DNA from: Nocardia wallacei | Lineage (GTDB): Bacteria; Actinomycetota; Actinomycetes; Mycobacteriales; Mycobacteriaceae | Direction of reading: 5' to 3' | Length of the DNA stretch: 64,000 nt | Assembly (NCBI RefSeq): GCF_029868745.1 | Contig: NZ_JARWOP010000314.1 | Location: 1 to 64,000, forward strand | Shown: positions 1-8,584 of the stretch, one piece after another | How positions within the stretch are numbered: position 1 is the first letter of the stretch | How the letters are laid out: each line of letters starts with the position of its first letter | Notes under the pieces: model-generated | Databases searched by the model: none | What the model was told of the DNA's origin: nothing | The model's input: the letters and a program-made list of their open reading frames with translations, nothing else | Translations under genes and position numbers: made by a program

Positions 1-112
1 GGTTTTGTGAGCGGGTCCCCTGCCCCCCCGGGGTGCTCCCCCCCCTCCCCCCCCCCGGCCCCCCCGCCCCCGGGGGGCCCGCCGGGCCCCCCCCCCGGTT
101 CGGCCCCGGGAC
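1..112. repeat. C/G homopolymer-rich low-complexity start
   Basis: The first ~110 bases are almost only C and G, with several C runs of 7-10 and short G runs, and no credible coding frame. The texture resembles the G tract near 14.6 kb. It is more likely a contig-edge or base-calling artefact than functional sequence. Bases 113-193 look like normal genomic sequence without a gene. Confidence 0.6.
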
Positions 113-193
113 CGCACAACGGCTGTCGTGGCCGGACAACATCCGTGGACGCCGAAATTGTTGTCCGGCCTCGAGAGACGTTGACGGTCTCGG

Positions 194-841
194 CTAGGGG
201 AGTGGGTGGGCGTTGCGCTGGGTCAGCAGCAAGCCCATCAGGCCGCATTCCTGGCTTTGGGCGAAGAGCATGCCGCGGGCGGCTTCCTTGACGGGGCCGG
301 CGGGGATCGCGTGGTCGGCCGCCTGTGCCATCGTGATTCCGCCCTGATGGTGGCGATACATCAATTGCAGGAACAGGATTTCGGCGGCGGGGCCGCGGGC
401 GGCGGAGAGGGCGTCGAGTTCGGACTGCGACGCCAGCCCCGGCATCGCGGTATCGGTCGCCGCGGACGCGGTCGAATGATGGTGCGCGGCAATGGTATCG
501 GAGTGCGGCGGCATCCAGGCCATCGGGTGCTGCGGCATCGGCGCCGCGTTGGCCAGGCGGAGCCAGCCGAGCATGGTGCCGATCTCCACCTGCTGTGTCC
601 GGTCGATCTGCCGCGCCAGCCGCAGCACCGCGGGATCGACGCCCGCGTCCAGCCGCTGCACGATCTGCACGGCCTGCTGGTGATGGGCCGTCATATCCTG
701 GGCGAAGCCGATCTCCGTATCGTTCAACACCGGTGTCGCAGTGTGGTTTTCGGGCACGACGAGGGGGCGGAGGGCCGCGCCGAGCACCAGCAGCAGCACC
801 GCTCCACAGGCGAAGGAGGCGACACGCGGCCAGCGCCGCAT
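194..841 (-). CDS. DUF305 family secreted/membrane-anchored protein
   Basis: 215 residues. An N-terminal hydrophobic segment (residues 8-25) serves as signal anchor. The DUF305 core carries the paired His motifs DMTAHHQQAV near the N-terminus and MYRHHQGGITMA near the C-terminus. DUF305 proteins are extracytoplasmic; some (CopM-like) bind copper, and the His/Met-rich middle (AHHHSTAS, several HPM-type motifs) fits metal binding. Copper as the ligand is inferred. The start ATG overlaps the TGA of the upstream LVIVD-repeat gene (TGATG), so the two are probably translationally coupled. Confidence 0.85.
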   Translation of the reverse strand: MRRWPRVASFACGAVLLLVLGAALRPLVVPENHTATPVLNDTEIGFAQDMTAHHQQAVQIVQRLDAGVDPAVLRLARQIDRTQQVEIGTMLGWLRLANAAPMPQHPMAWMPPHSDTIAAHHHSTASAATDTAMPGLASQSELDALSAARGPAAEILFLQLMYRHHQGGITMAQAADHAIPAGPVKEAARGMLFAQSQECGLMGLLLTQRNAHPLP

Positions 842-2418
842 CACGAACCCACGATCGACTGCTGGTCCGCCGGTGGCGAATACACCTCGTCGTCGAGTTG
901 CACCACCAGGAAACCGTTGTCGTTGCAGGTGGTCCACAGCTGGTTGCCGTGCCACTCCGGCGGGGCGAAGCACCAGTCGGTGGAGACGTCGCCGAAGGCG
1001 AGCATGCCGCTGCGCGGCGAAAGCGCCTGCCCGGGATCGAATTTGCCCTCCAGCATGGCGCGGGCGGCCGAGAAGCCCTCCATCGCGGGCGGTCCGATCA
1101 GCGACGCCAGCGCGTGCGGCGAATTCCACAGCTCCAGATTCCGGCCGGTCCGGGCGGGCGGATTGAAGTACGCGATCTCGCGGACGTGGAACGGGTCCCG
1201 CACGTCGAACACCCGGATCCCCGAGGACTCCCAGCCGCAGGCCAGCGCGGTCGGGTCGTTCGGGCGGTCGGCCGCGCAGTAGTGCGGGTCGTAGGAGAAC
1301 ACCGAGCCGCCCATGGCCGAGGCCATCAGGCTGTCCTGATGTTCGGGCAGGTTGATCTCGAGCTTGATCTTGTTGACCACCTCGGGGCGGGTGTCGTCGG
1401 AGATGTCGACGAGTTTCACACCGCCCGAACCGCCCTCGTCGGCGGTGAACAGATACGGCTTGCCGTCGTAGGTGACGGGGATGCTGTGCTGGGTGGCCCA
1501 GCCGTCGGTCCAGAACACCCGGCCCAGGTGCGCCACTTGGGGATTCGGATCGCGGCGCTGCACCGCGCCGATGTCGAGCACGGTGAATCCGCCGAGCGCC
1601 GACAGGTACAGGCGGTTACCGTCGGCGCTGACGCCGAAGCCGTGTGCCTCGATTCCGGTGAGACCCTGCCAGACGACATGCGGATTCGCGGGGTCGGTGA
1701 GGTCGACCGCGCTGACGAAACCGGGCGCGATGCCCGAGGACCAGTAGGTGCGGCCGTCGGGGGAGAAGCCGCCCTCGTGCGTCGTGATCGGCAGCGGCAT
1801 AGCGAGGTTGGAGCCCGGGCCGGGATTGAGCAGACGCGGGTGGGCGCAGTCGGAGATGTCGTACACCGACAGGTAGCCCGCGCCCTCACCGACCGGGACT
1901 CCGGTGCCCACCAGTAGTTTTCGCTGCTTGTTGACCTTCAGGCTCTCCCAGGTTCCGGCAAGCATGGCCGGTTCGGTGAGGGTAGCGGTGAGTGTGGGCC
2001 GCGCCGGGTCCGATACGTCGAGCACCTGCACGCCCTGGGCCGGGCCCAGCAGATTGCCGGGGAACAGCGAACCGGTGTAGGAGCAGTGGTCGAAGGTGGT
2101 GGAGGTGATGCCGCCGCCGCGCCCGGCGAAGCCGCCGACCATCGACATATTGCAGCTGTACCCCTGTGTACTGCGCCCGCTGCTGCGGTCGGCGGCCGGA
2201 ACATCGCCTTGCAGACCGCTTTCCGGCCGTGAGCCCGGCCCGCAGTCGGCTCGCCCGACCGCCGTCCGGCCGATGTCGAGGAACTGCCGCACCTGACCGG
2301 TGATGTCGGATTGCAGATCCGCCGAGGCCCCGCCCAGCGGCAGGGCGGTGGCGGCGAGCAACGCGGCCGCGAGCACCACTATCGGCCTGGATCGCCGAAC
2401 TCCCAGGAAGCGCCGCAT
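841..2418 (-). CDS. Secreted LVIVD-repeat beta-propeller-like protein
   Basis: 525 residues. The start chosen is MRRFLGVRR, with a purine-rich GGCGGGGA a few bases upstream; it gives a clear signal peptide of about 33 residues ending GGASA. The mature protein carries repeated short motifs of the LVIVD type (VQVLDVSDPARPT, LSVYDISDCAHP, VSAVDLTDPANPH, VKLVDISDDTRPE, IRVFDVRDPFHVR), which form propeller blades. Such proteins are extracytoplasmic and mostly uncharacterised. It is coupled to the downstream DUF305 gene by a TGATG overlap, suggesting a shared envelope role, perhaps metal-related (inferred). Confidence 0.85.
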   Translation of the reverse strand: MRRFLGVRRSRPIVVLAAALLAATALPLGGASADLQSDITGQVRQFLDIGRTAVGRADCGPGSRPESGLQGDVPAADRSSGRSTQGYSCNMSMVGGFAGRGGGITSTTFDHCSYTGSLFPGNLLGPAQGVQVLDVSDPARPTLTATLTEPAMLAGTWESLKVNKQRKLLVGTGVPVGEGAGYLSVYDISDCAHPRLLNPGPGSNLAMPLPITTHEGGFSPDGRTYWSSGIAPGFVSAVDLTDPANPHVVWQGLTGIEAHGFGVSADGNRLYLSALGGFTVLDIGAVQRRDPNPQVAHLGRVFWTDGWATQHSIPVTYDGKPYLFTADEGGSGGVKLVDISDDTRPEVVNKIKLEINLPEHQDSLMASAMGGSVFSYDPHYCAADRPNDPTALACGWESSGIRVFDVRDPFHVREIAYFNPPARTGRNLELWNSPHALASLIGPPAMEGFSAARAMLEGKFDPGQALSPRSGMLAFGDVSTDWCFAPPEWHGNQLWTTCNDNGFLVVQLDDEVYSPPADQQSIVGS

Positions 2419-2573
2419 CGCGTCCCCGCCTTCCACGCCGTCCCCACATCTCGCCGAGACGGGGCCGCGGTACGCCGTACCGCTGGTTACGCCAACGTCG
2501 AAACGGTAACGCGTCCGCTGTCTGGTACGGACCATTTCGGCGAAAGTGCCGATGAGAACGCCATTTCCGCTGT

Positions 2574-3263
2574 TCAGTCCCCGCGCGTCCCGGCGGCGAG
2601 GAAGAACGGGACGGCGACGAACAGCCGATCGCGGCGGGCCCGGTCGGCTTGGGCGTCGAGCCAGGGACCCTCGCCACCGATGTCCGCGAGCATCGGCAGG
2701 AACGAGGGGTCCGTCCACACGACCGTGTGCACCTCGACGGTGACGTCGGTGAAGCCGTTGTCCAACAGTAGGTTCCGGTATCGGCGGGCGACCCGGGGGC
2801 TGGGCTGGCGGTCCGCGCGCGCATGGATGAGGGTCCGGGTGAGTTCGGGATCGTCGGAGTCGATGACGCAGGTGTCCCAGTCCTGGCCGAGCAGCACCGC
2901 GCGACCGTGGGCGGCCAGGACCCGACGGGCCTCGGCGACGGCTCGCTCGGGCTCGGCGAGGGTGTGCAGGACCTTGTCGGCGCGGTAGCCGGTGACCGAG
3001 CCGTCCTCGAGGGGCAGCGCGGTGGCGTCGCCCACGCGGAACTCGGCCGCGGGCCAGCGCGCGGCGGCGGCCTCGAGCATGGCGGGGTTCAGGTCGAGGC
3101 CGAGGGCGCGTATCCCGCGGTCGGCCAGTTCGCCGACGGCGCGGCCACCGCCGCAACCGACGTCGACCACGGTGTCGCCGAGGTCTTGATAGCTGCGTTC
3201 ACGCAGTTCACGGGCCTGCGGAAGGTTGTCGAAGGCGTCGAGCATGGTGAGCAATGTGGACAT
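2574..3263 (-). CDS. Class I SAM-dependent methyltransferase
   Basis: 229 residues. The SAM-binding motif I is VDVGCGGGRAVGEL (residues 33-46), followed by the acidic end of strand 2 (LGLDLNPAML) and motif IV-like sequence VGDATALPLEDGSV, the standard Rossmann methyltransferase pattern of the UbiE/type 11 group. The substrate cannot be told from sequence. It lies 34 bp downstream of the glycosylase-annotated gene on the same strand and may be the last gene of the CNNM operon. Confidence 0.85.
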   Translation of the reverse strand: MSTLLTMLDAFDNLPQARELRERSYQDLGDTVVDVGCGGGRAVGELADRGIRALGLDLNPAMLEAAAARWPAAEFRVGDATALPLEDGSVTGYRADKVLHTLAEPERAVAEARRVLAAHGRAVLLGQDWDTCVIDSDDPELTRTLIHARADRQPSPRVARRYRNLLLDNGFTDVTVEVHTVVWTDPSFLPMLADIGGEGPWLDAQADRARRDRLFVAVPFFLAAGTRGD

Positions 3264-3297
3264 GGCCGCCAGTCTGCGACTTCATCCCGACCTGAAG

Positions 3298-4203
3298 TCA
3301 ACCGTGCGCGGGCACTTCGCGCAGCAGGCCTTCCGCGGCGGCCAGGAGGCGTTCGCGCAGGGGCGCGGCCTGTTCGGCCAGCTGTACTTGGCCGCGGACG
3401 TACTCGGCCCGCCCGGCGGGGGTCTCTATGGGCACCGGGGTGTAGTCGTACCCGGACAGGTCGTAGGGGCTGGCACGCATATCGAGTTCGCGTGCGGCGC
3501 AGGCGAGTTCGAAACAGTCCAGCAGCAGTGCGGAATCGATGAGGGGGATCAGCTTGAAGCCCCACTTGTAGAGGTCCATGTTCGCGTGCAGGCAGCCGGG
3601 CTGTTCACGCAAAGGCTGGTCGTCGCGGGCGAGGCGGTCGGCGTTGCGCGGCGCCGCGTCGGGGGTGAAGAACCGGTAGGCGTCGAAATGGGTGCAGCGC
3701 AACGGCATCGACTCCACCACCGCGTCGGTGCCGGTGCGGCCGAGGCGCAGGGGGACCTGGGTGTGGCGGACGTCGTCGCTGCGGTAGACCATCGCCCATT
3801 CGTGCAGTCCGAAACACGACAGCTGCGGCGCGCGGGAACCGGTGGCGCGCAACAGCTTCGCGATGAATGCGATGGTGTCGCGGCGACGCGCCACGAAGGC
3901 GGGGCCGGCGGTCCACGCCGGTGCGCCGTCCGGGTGCCGCGGGACACCTTCGTACCCACGGGAATTCGCGTACTCGTGTGCATCCTCCAGCGCCACGCCG
4001 TACCCCGGGTGCCAGCGCCGCAGCTGTGCGGGCTTGTGGCCGTAGTAGGTGAACAGGAAGTCGATCACCGGATGCTTCGACCCGGCGGCGCGCTGCCGCA
4101 GATACGGCCCGATCAGTTCCTCGACCCGCGTGCGGTGGTCGGCCGCCCGCGCCCGCCAGTCGCGTTCGGGCAACACCCGCAGGTCCCGCGCCGCCGTCGT
4201 CAT
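3298..4203 (-). CDS. Conserved actinobacterial protein, often annotated 3-methyladenine DNA glycosylase
   Basis: 301 residues, soluble, no signal peptide. It is rich in aromatic and histidine residues (FLFTYYGHKPAQLRRWHPGY; FGLHEWAMVYR; HANMDLYKWGFKLIP). I recognise it as the actinobacterial family commonly labelled 3-methyladenine DNA glycosylase, but I see neither a helix-hairpin-helix nor a classic glycosylase catalytic motif, so the enzymatic label is doubtful. It begins 7 bp after the second CNNM gene and belongs to that operon. Confidence 0.6.
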   Translation of the reverse strand: MTTAARDLRVLPERDWRARAADHRTRVEELIGPYLRQRAAGSKHPVIDFLFTYYGHKPAQLRRWHPGYGVALEDAHEYANSRGYEGVPRHPDGAPAWTAGPAFVARRRDTIAFIAKLLRATGSRAPQLSCFGLHEWAMVYRSDDVRHTQVPLRLGRTGTDAVVESMPLRCTHFDAYRFFTPDAAPRNADRLARDDQPLREQPGCLHANMDLYKWGFKLIPLIDSALLLDCFELACAARELDMRASPYDLSGYDYTPVPIETPAGRAEYVRGQVQLAEQAAPLRERLLAAAEGLLREVPAHG

Positions 4204-4210
4204 GCCGTGC

Positions 4211-5275
4211 TCACTCCGCGATCCGGTGGGTGGCGTCGCGCACCGTCCCCACGAACTCCTCGACCAGGTCCTCGAGCGCGACGATGCCGACGGTGTTGCC
4301 GCGGCTGTCGACCACCCGGCCGAGATGGCTGTTGGTGCGGCGCAGGCGGGCCAGCGCCTCGTACAGCGTGGTGCCCATGCTGAGCGTGGGCAGCGGCCGG
4401 ATATCGATGCGCGGGATCGGCGTCGACGGCCCGGCCGCTTCGTCGGCCACCTTGTCCAGCACGTCCTTCACATGCAGATAACCGACCAGCGAACCCTCCG
4501 AGGCCCGGACCGGGTACCGCGAGAAGCCGGTCTCCGCGACCGCGGATTCGATGTCGCCCAGCGTCGTCCCGTCGCCGCGCAACGGCACGCAGCGGGTTTT
4601 CTCCAGCGGCACCATGACATCGGCGACGATGCGATCGGTGGTGCCCAGGGCCTGGGTGAGGCGGCGGTGCTCGCCCTCCTCCAGCAGCCCCTCCGAGCGG
4701 GACTCGCCGATCATCTCCGCCAGCTCCACCGACGACACGGTGGCGTCCAGTTCGTCCTTCGGCTCGATCCGCAGCGCTCGCAGCGTCAGATTGGCCGCCA
4801 CGTTGTACAGCGTGATCAGCGGGCGGGCCAGCCGCAGGAACCACAGCAGCATCGGAACCAGCAGCAGCGCAACGCGTTCCGGCCCGGCGAGGGCGATGTT
4901 CTTCGGGATCATCTCGCCCAGCAGCATGTGCAGCACCACGACGAGGGCCAGCGCCAGGGCGAACGCGATCGGGTGCAGCAGCTGGTCGGGCACGCCGACC
5001 AGATCGAACGGCCGCTCCAGCAGATGCGCGATGGCCGGTTCGCCGACCCGGCCCAGCAGCAGCGAGCAGATGGTGACGCCCAGCTGCGCCGACGCCAGCA
5101 TCATCGACAGGTGCTCACCGGCTCGAATGACCGTGTCGGCGCTGCGTTTTCCTTGTGCGGCCAGGGTTTCCAGGCGGTCGCGGCGCGCGGTGATGAGCGC
5201 GAATTCGGCGCCGACGAAGAACGCGTTGCCGCCCAGCAGCACCACTGTCAGCAATACCCCGTACAGGTCACCCAT
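4211..5275 (-). CDS. CNNM/CorC (HlyC) family membrane protein, second copy (Rv1841c-like)
   Basis: 354 residues. The start ATG (MGDLYGVLL) overlaps the stop of the upstream paralogue by 8 bp. The N-terminal DUF21/CNNM transmembrane domain (first TM VLLTVVLLGGNAFFVGAEFAL) spans about residues 1-190, followed by a CBS pair (about 205-330). It lacks the CorC_HlyC C-terminal domain seen in its neighbour. CNNM/CorC proteins act in Mg2+/Co2+ efflux or homeostasis; that the pair works together is inferred from the overlap and the conserved order with Rv1842c-Rv1841c. Confidence 0.88.
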   Translation of the reverse strand: MGDLYGVLLTVVLLGGNAFFVGAEFALITARRDRLETLAAQGKRSADTVIRAGEHLSMMLASAQLGVTICSLLLGRVGEPAIAHLLERPFDLVGVPDQLLHPIAFALALALVVVLHMLLGEMIPKNIALAGPERVALLLVPMLLWFLRLARPLITLYNVAANLTLRALRIEPKDELDATVSSVELAEMIGESRSEGLLEEGEHRRLTQALGTTDRIVADVMVPLEKTRCVPLRGDGTTLGDIESAVAETGFSRYPVRASEGSLVGYLHVKDVLDKVADEAAGPSTPIPRIDIRPLPTLSMGTTLYEALARLRRTNSHLGRVVDSRGNTVGIVALEDLVEEFVGTVRDATHRIAE

Positions 5276-6650
5276 GGTGCAACTCCCACTGTGCGAGGGT
5301 GTCGCCGTCGATGGGCCGCAGCAGCACCCGGTCGATGCGGCGGCCGTCCATCCGTTCCACCTGGGCCAGCCAGCCGCCGTTGGTGTGCGGCTGACCCTGG
5401 TGGGCGGTGGGGCTGGGCAGTAGTACCTCGTCACCGGCGTCCGGGATCCGGCCGAGTTCGGTGAGGACGAGGCCGCCGAGGGTTTCGTACTCGCCCTCGG
5501 GTGCCTCGTAACCGGTGGCGCGGGCCAGTTCGTCGACGCGCAGCAGGCCCGAGCAGTTCCAGCCTGCGGCGGTGCGGCGCACGTCGAGTTCCTCCTCGTC
5601 GTGCTCGTCGCGGACGTCGCCGAGGATCTCCTCGATGATGTCCTCGGTGGTGACCATTCCGGCCGTGCCGCCGTATTCGTCGACCACCAGCGCCACCTGC
5701 ATGCCGTCGGCGCGCACGCGTTCCAGCACGGCGTCGCCGTCCAGGCTGGCCGGCACGATCGGCACCGCGTGGGCGATCGCGCGCAGCCGGATGGTGCGCC
5801 GCTCCCGGACCGGATGCAGGAAGGCCTGTTTGATGTGCACGACGCCGAGCGTGTTGTCCAGGTCGCCGTCGATCACGGGGAACCGGGAGAAACCGGTGCG
5901 GCTCGCGGCGGCGATCAGGTCGGCGATGGTGTCGTCCTGGTCGAGGGTTTCGATCTTGACCCGTGGTGTCATCAGCTCTTCCGCGCTGCGGTCGCCGAAT
6001 GCCAGCGAGCGGTCCACGACCATGGCCGTGCGCAGGTCCAGCGCGCCGCGCTGGGCCGAGGTGCGCACCAGCGAGCCGAGTTCCTGCGGGGAGCGCGCCG
6101 AGCGCAGCTCCTCGGCGGGTTCGATGCCGAACCGGCGCAGCACCCAGTTGGCGGTGCCGTTGAGCAGCTTGATCAGCCATTTGAACGCCGCGGAGAAGGC
6201 GATCATCGGACCGGCGGTGAGCCGGGCGGCGCCCAGCGGGTTCGCGATGGCCATGTTCTTCGGCACCAGTTCGCCGTAGGTCATCGACAGCGAGGTGGCC
6301 AGCACCAGCGCCAGAGCCAGTGAAATACCCTGTGTCGCACCGGTTCCCAGCCCGGCGGCGGTGAACAGTGGCTCGAGCAGCCGGGCCAGCACCGGTTCGG
6401 CGATGTAGCCGGTGACCAGGGTGGTGATGGTGATGCCGAGCTGGGCGCCGGACAGCTGGAACGACAGCGTGCGATGCGCGTGGCGCACCTGGCGGGCCCG
6501 CCGGTCGCCGTCGCGGGCGTGGGCCTCGACGGTGCTGCGCTCGAGCGCGGTGAGCGAGAATTCGGCGGCGACGAACAGCGCGGTGCCGACGGTGAGCGCG
6601 ATGAAGCCCACCAGGCTGAGCACAGTGAGTACGACCGACATGGTCAGCAC
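5268..6650 (-). CDS. CNNM/CorC (HlyC) family membrane protein (Rv1842c-like)
   Basis: 460 residues. A DUF21/CNNM domain with about four hydrophobic segments (SLVGFIALTVGTALFVAAEF at the N-terminus) precedes a CBS pair (about 215-340; SRFPVIDGDLDNTLGVVHIK, VALVVDEYGGTAGMVTTEDI) and a CorC_HlyC transporter-associated domain (about 355-440). The family is linked to Mg2+/Co2+ transport and resistance. It is the first gene of the CNNM operon and has a ~295-base leader upstream containing hairpins and a possible acidic/proline-rich leader peptide, pointing to post-transcriptional control. Confidence 0.9.
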   Translation of the reverse strand: MLTMSVVLTVLSLVGFIALTVGTALFVAAEFSLTALERSTVEAHARDGDRRARQVRHAHRTLSFQLSGAQLGITITTLVTGYIAEPVLARLLEPLFTAAGLGTGATQGISLALALVLATSLSMTYGELVPKNMAIANPLGAARLTAGPMIAFSAAFKWLIKLLNGTANWVLRRFGIEPAEELRSARSPQELGSLVRTSAQRGALDLRTAMVVDRSLAFGDRSAEELMTPRVKIETLDQDDTIADLIAAASRTGFSRFPVIDGDLDNTLGVVHIKQAFLHPVRERRTIRLRAIAHAVPIVPASLDGDAVLERVRADGMQVALVVDEYGGTAGMVTTEDIIEEILGDVRDEHDEEELDVRRTAAGWNCSGLLRVDELARATGYEAPEGEYETLGGLVLTELGRIPDAGDEVLLPSPTAHQGQPHTNGGWLAQVERMDGRRIDRVLLRPIDGDTLAQWELHHG

Positions 6651-6784
6651 CGCCCGCAGCGGGGAGGAACTGTGGTTACGGGGGCGCCGGGTTCGTCACC
6701 CGGCTCGGTAGAGGAGCCCTCCTGTATGGCGCCCTCGGACGCGGGTGACAACTGGGTCCTTTCGGCAAACGGAGCTGTGTACAT
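6644..6784 (-). CDS. Possible 46-aa leader peptide of the CNNM operon
   Basis: A 46-codon frame starts at an ATG at 6784 and stops one base before the CNNM start codon (TGA at 6646-6644, CNNM ATG at 6650-6648). The product is acidic and Pro/Thr rich in its second half (STEPGDEPGAPVTTVPP, then RCGRC). Proline/acidic leader peptides control Mg2+ transporter genes in enterobacteria, and the downstream gene belongs to a Mg2+-linked family. Against it: no good Shine-Dalgarno, and third positions are only about 70% G/C, below that of real genes here. Confidence 0.3.
   Translation of the reverse strand: MYTAPFAERTQLSPASEGAIQEGSSTEPGDEPGAPVTTVPPRCGRC
6686..6704 (-). promoter_or_regulatory. Leader hairpin upstream of the CNNM operon
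   Basis: Perfect 6-bp arms GCCGGG/CCCGGC enclose a 7-base loop, 36 bases upstream of the CNNM start. A second hairpin (GGGAC/GTCCC, 4-base loop) lies at 6801-6814, just downstream of a TAGCAT -10-like element at 6832-6837 on the minus strand. Together they give a structured leader of about 170 nt. I could not match it to a known Mg2+ riboswitch (no recognisable M-box core). Confidence 0.4.
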
Positions 6785-6945
6785 GCTGCGCACCAGCGAC
6801 GGGACAAGCGTCCCGGTGCTCGGCGAGTCCCATGCTACCGGGTCTCGTGCGCCACTCCGGGGCCGCGGCACACCGGAATATGGAATGCGCGCGGCGCCGT
6901 CGGAGTGCTTCCGCCCGCCCGGGTGTCCGGACCGGACGGTTCGGG

Positions 6946-8391
6946 TCACCAGCCGCTGGGCAGCGGACGACCCTCGGCGAATCCGGCCGCCGACTGGACG
7001 CCGAGGACGGCCTTGTCGTGCAGTTCGCCCAGCGTGCGGGCGCCGGCGTAGGTGCAGGCGCTGCGCACGCCCGAGCAGATGTGGTCGATGAGGTCCTCGA
7101 CGCCGGGACGCTCGGGATCCAGGCGCATGCGCGAGGAGGAGATGCCCTCCTCGAACAGCCCCTTGCGGGCGCGGTCGAAGCCGCTGTCGGAGGCGGTGCG
7201 GGCGGCGACGGCGCGCTTGGACGCCATGCCGAAGCTCTCCTTGTACGCGTTCCCGGCGGGGTCGGTGCGCAGATCGCCGGGGGATTCGTAGGTGCCGGCG
7301 AACCAGGAGCCGATCATCACGTTCGACGCGCCCGCGGCCAGCGCGAGCGCCACGTCGCGCGGGTGGCGCACGCCGCCGTCGGCCCAGATGTGCACGCCGA
7401 GGTCGCGGGCGGCGGCCGCGCATTCGGCGACCGCGGAGAACTGCGGGCGGCCCACGCCGGTCATCATCCGGGTGGTGCACATCGCGCCGGGGCCGACCCC
7501 GACCTTGATGATGTCGGCGCCTGCCGCGGCCAGATCGCGCGTCCCCTCGGCGGAGACGACGTTGCCCGCCGCCAGCGGGACACCGAGTTTCAGGTCGGCC
7601 ACCGCGCGCAGCGCCTCCAGCATCTTCACCTGATGGCCGTGCGCGGTGTCGATCACGAGCAGGTCGGCGCCGGCGTCGACCAGCGCCTTCGCCTTGGCCG
7701 GGACATCGCCGTTGATCCCGACGGCGGCGGCGACCCGCAGCTTGCCGCGAGCGTCGACGGCCGGGCTGTAGATGCCGGTGCGCACCGCGCCGGTGCGGGT
7801 CAGCACGCCCGCCAGGGTGCCGTCGGGGTGGACCAGCACGACGAGGTCCGCGTGCTCGGCCTCGAGCAGTTCGAAGATCTCCCGGGGCGAGGTGTCGGCC
7901 GGGGCGGTGAGGAAGTCGGTGTCGGCGACGGTGTGCAGGCGCGCGAACCGGTCGACGTCGGCGCAGGCGGCCTCGGCGACCACGCCGACGGGCTTGCCCT
8001 CGTCGACGACGACCACGGCGCGGTGGGATCGCTTGTGCACCAAGGCAAGTGCCTCGGACACCGAATGATCGGGGCCGAGCGTGACCGGCGTCTCGGCGGT
8101 CAGCGAACGGCTCTTGACATACCCGATGGTCTTGGCGGCCGCGCTGATCGGCAGGTCCTGCGGCAGCACCGTGAGGCCGCCGCGGCGGGCGACCGTCTCG
8201 GCCATGCGCTTGCCCGCGACCGCGGTCATATTGGCCACCACGATGGGGATCGTCGTGCCGGTGCCGTCGCCGGTCGATAGATCGACGTCGAAGCGGGACG
8301 CTACATCCGTCCGATTCGGGACGAGGAAGAGGTCGTCGTAGGTCAGGTCATACGGCGGCGTGTGGCCCGGAAGAAATTGCACTGTTGCCAT
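6946..8391 (-). CDS. guaB1: GuaB1-type IMPDH/GMPR family protein (probable GMP reductase)
   Basis: 481 residues from MATVQFLPGH, close to the ~479 of M. tuberculosis Rv1843c. It has the TIM-barrel IMPDH/GMPR fold with an inserted CBS region (about 100-210). The catalytic loop is GVGPGAMCTTRMMTG, with Cys near 305; it departs from true IMPDH (GIGPGSICTTR). Mycobacterial GuaB1 has been shown to be a CBS-containing GMP reductase converting GMP to IMP with NADPH, so purine recycling is the probable role. The order guaB1-CNNM-CNNM matches mycobacteria. An upstream ATG at 8430 exists but neither start has a strong Shine-Dalgarno. Confidence 0.9.
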   Translation of the reverse strand: MATVQFLPGHTPPYDLTYDDLFLVPNRTDVASRFDVDLSTGDGTGTTIPIVVANMTAVAGKRMAETVARRGGLTVLPQDLPISAAAKTIGYVKSRSLTAETPVTLGPDHSVSEALALVHKRSHRAVVVVDEGKPVGVVAEAACADVDRFARLHTVADTDFLTAPADTSPREIFELLEAEHADLVVLVHPDGTLAGVLTRTGAVRTGIYSPAVDARGKLRVAAAVGINGDVPAKAKALVDAGADLLVIDTAHGHQVKMLEALRAVADLKLGVPLAAGNVVSAEGTRDLAAAGADIIKVGVGPGAMCTTRMMTGVGRPQFSAVAECAAAARDLGVHIWADGGVRHPRDVALALAAGASNVMIGSWFAGTYESPGDLRTDPAGNAYKESFGMASKRAVAARTASDSGFDRARKGLFEEGISSSRMRLDPERPGVEDLIDHICSGVRSACTYAGARTLGELHDKAVLGVQSAAGFAEGRPLPSGW

Positions 8392-8584
8392 TGTAGAGGA
8401 GTGCCCGCGGTGTGCGGGAAAGCCCGTCATGACGGTCCGGGCCTGGTCACGGCACGGTATCCGGGTGGCTCCGAATACGCTTCGGCGTTGCCCGGCGGAC
8501 GGGCGTGGTGGAGCGGGCGGCGCGGTCGGGGGTGGTGACGTGTGCTCGCTCGGGAGGTGAGCGATCGCGGCGCGCGGCCACGGC

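Noticed and set aside
3298..4203. Confident DNA glycosylase call
   Set aside because: The name is common in databases, but no helix-hairpin-helix or catalytic glycosylase motif is visible; kept only as a label.
6651..6945. M-box Mg2+ riboswitch in the CNNM leader
   Set aside because: Stems are present but the conserved M-box core sequences could not be found.
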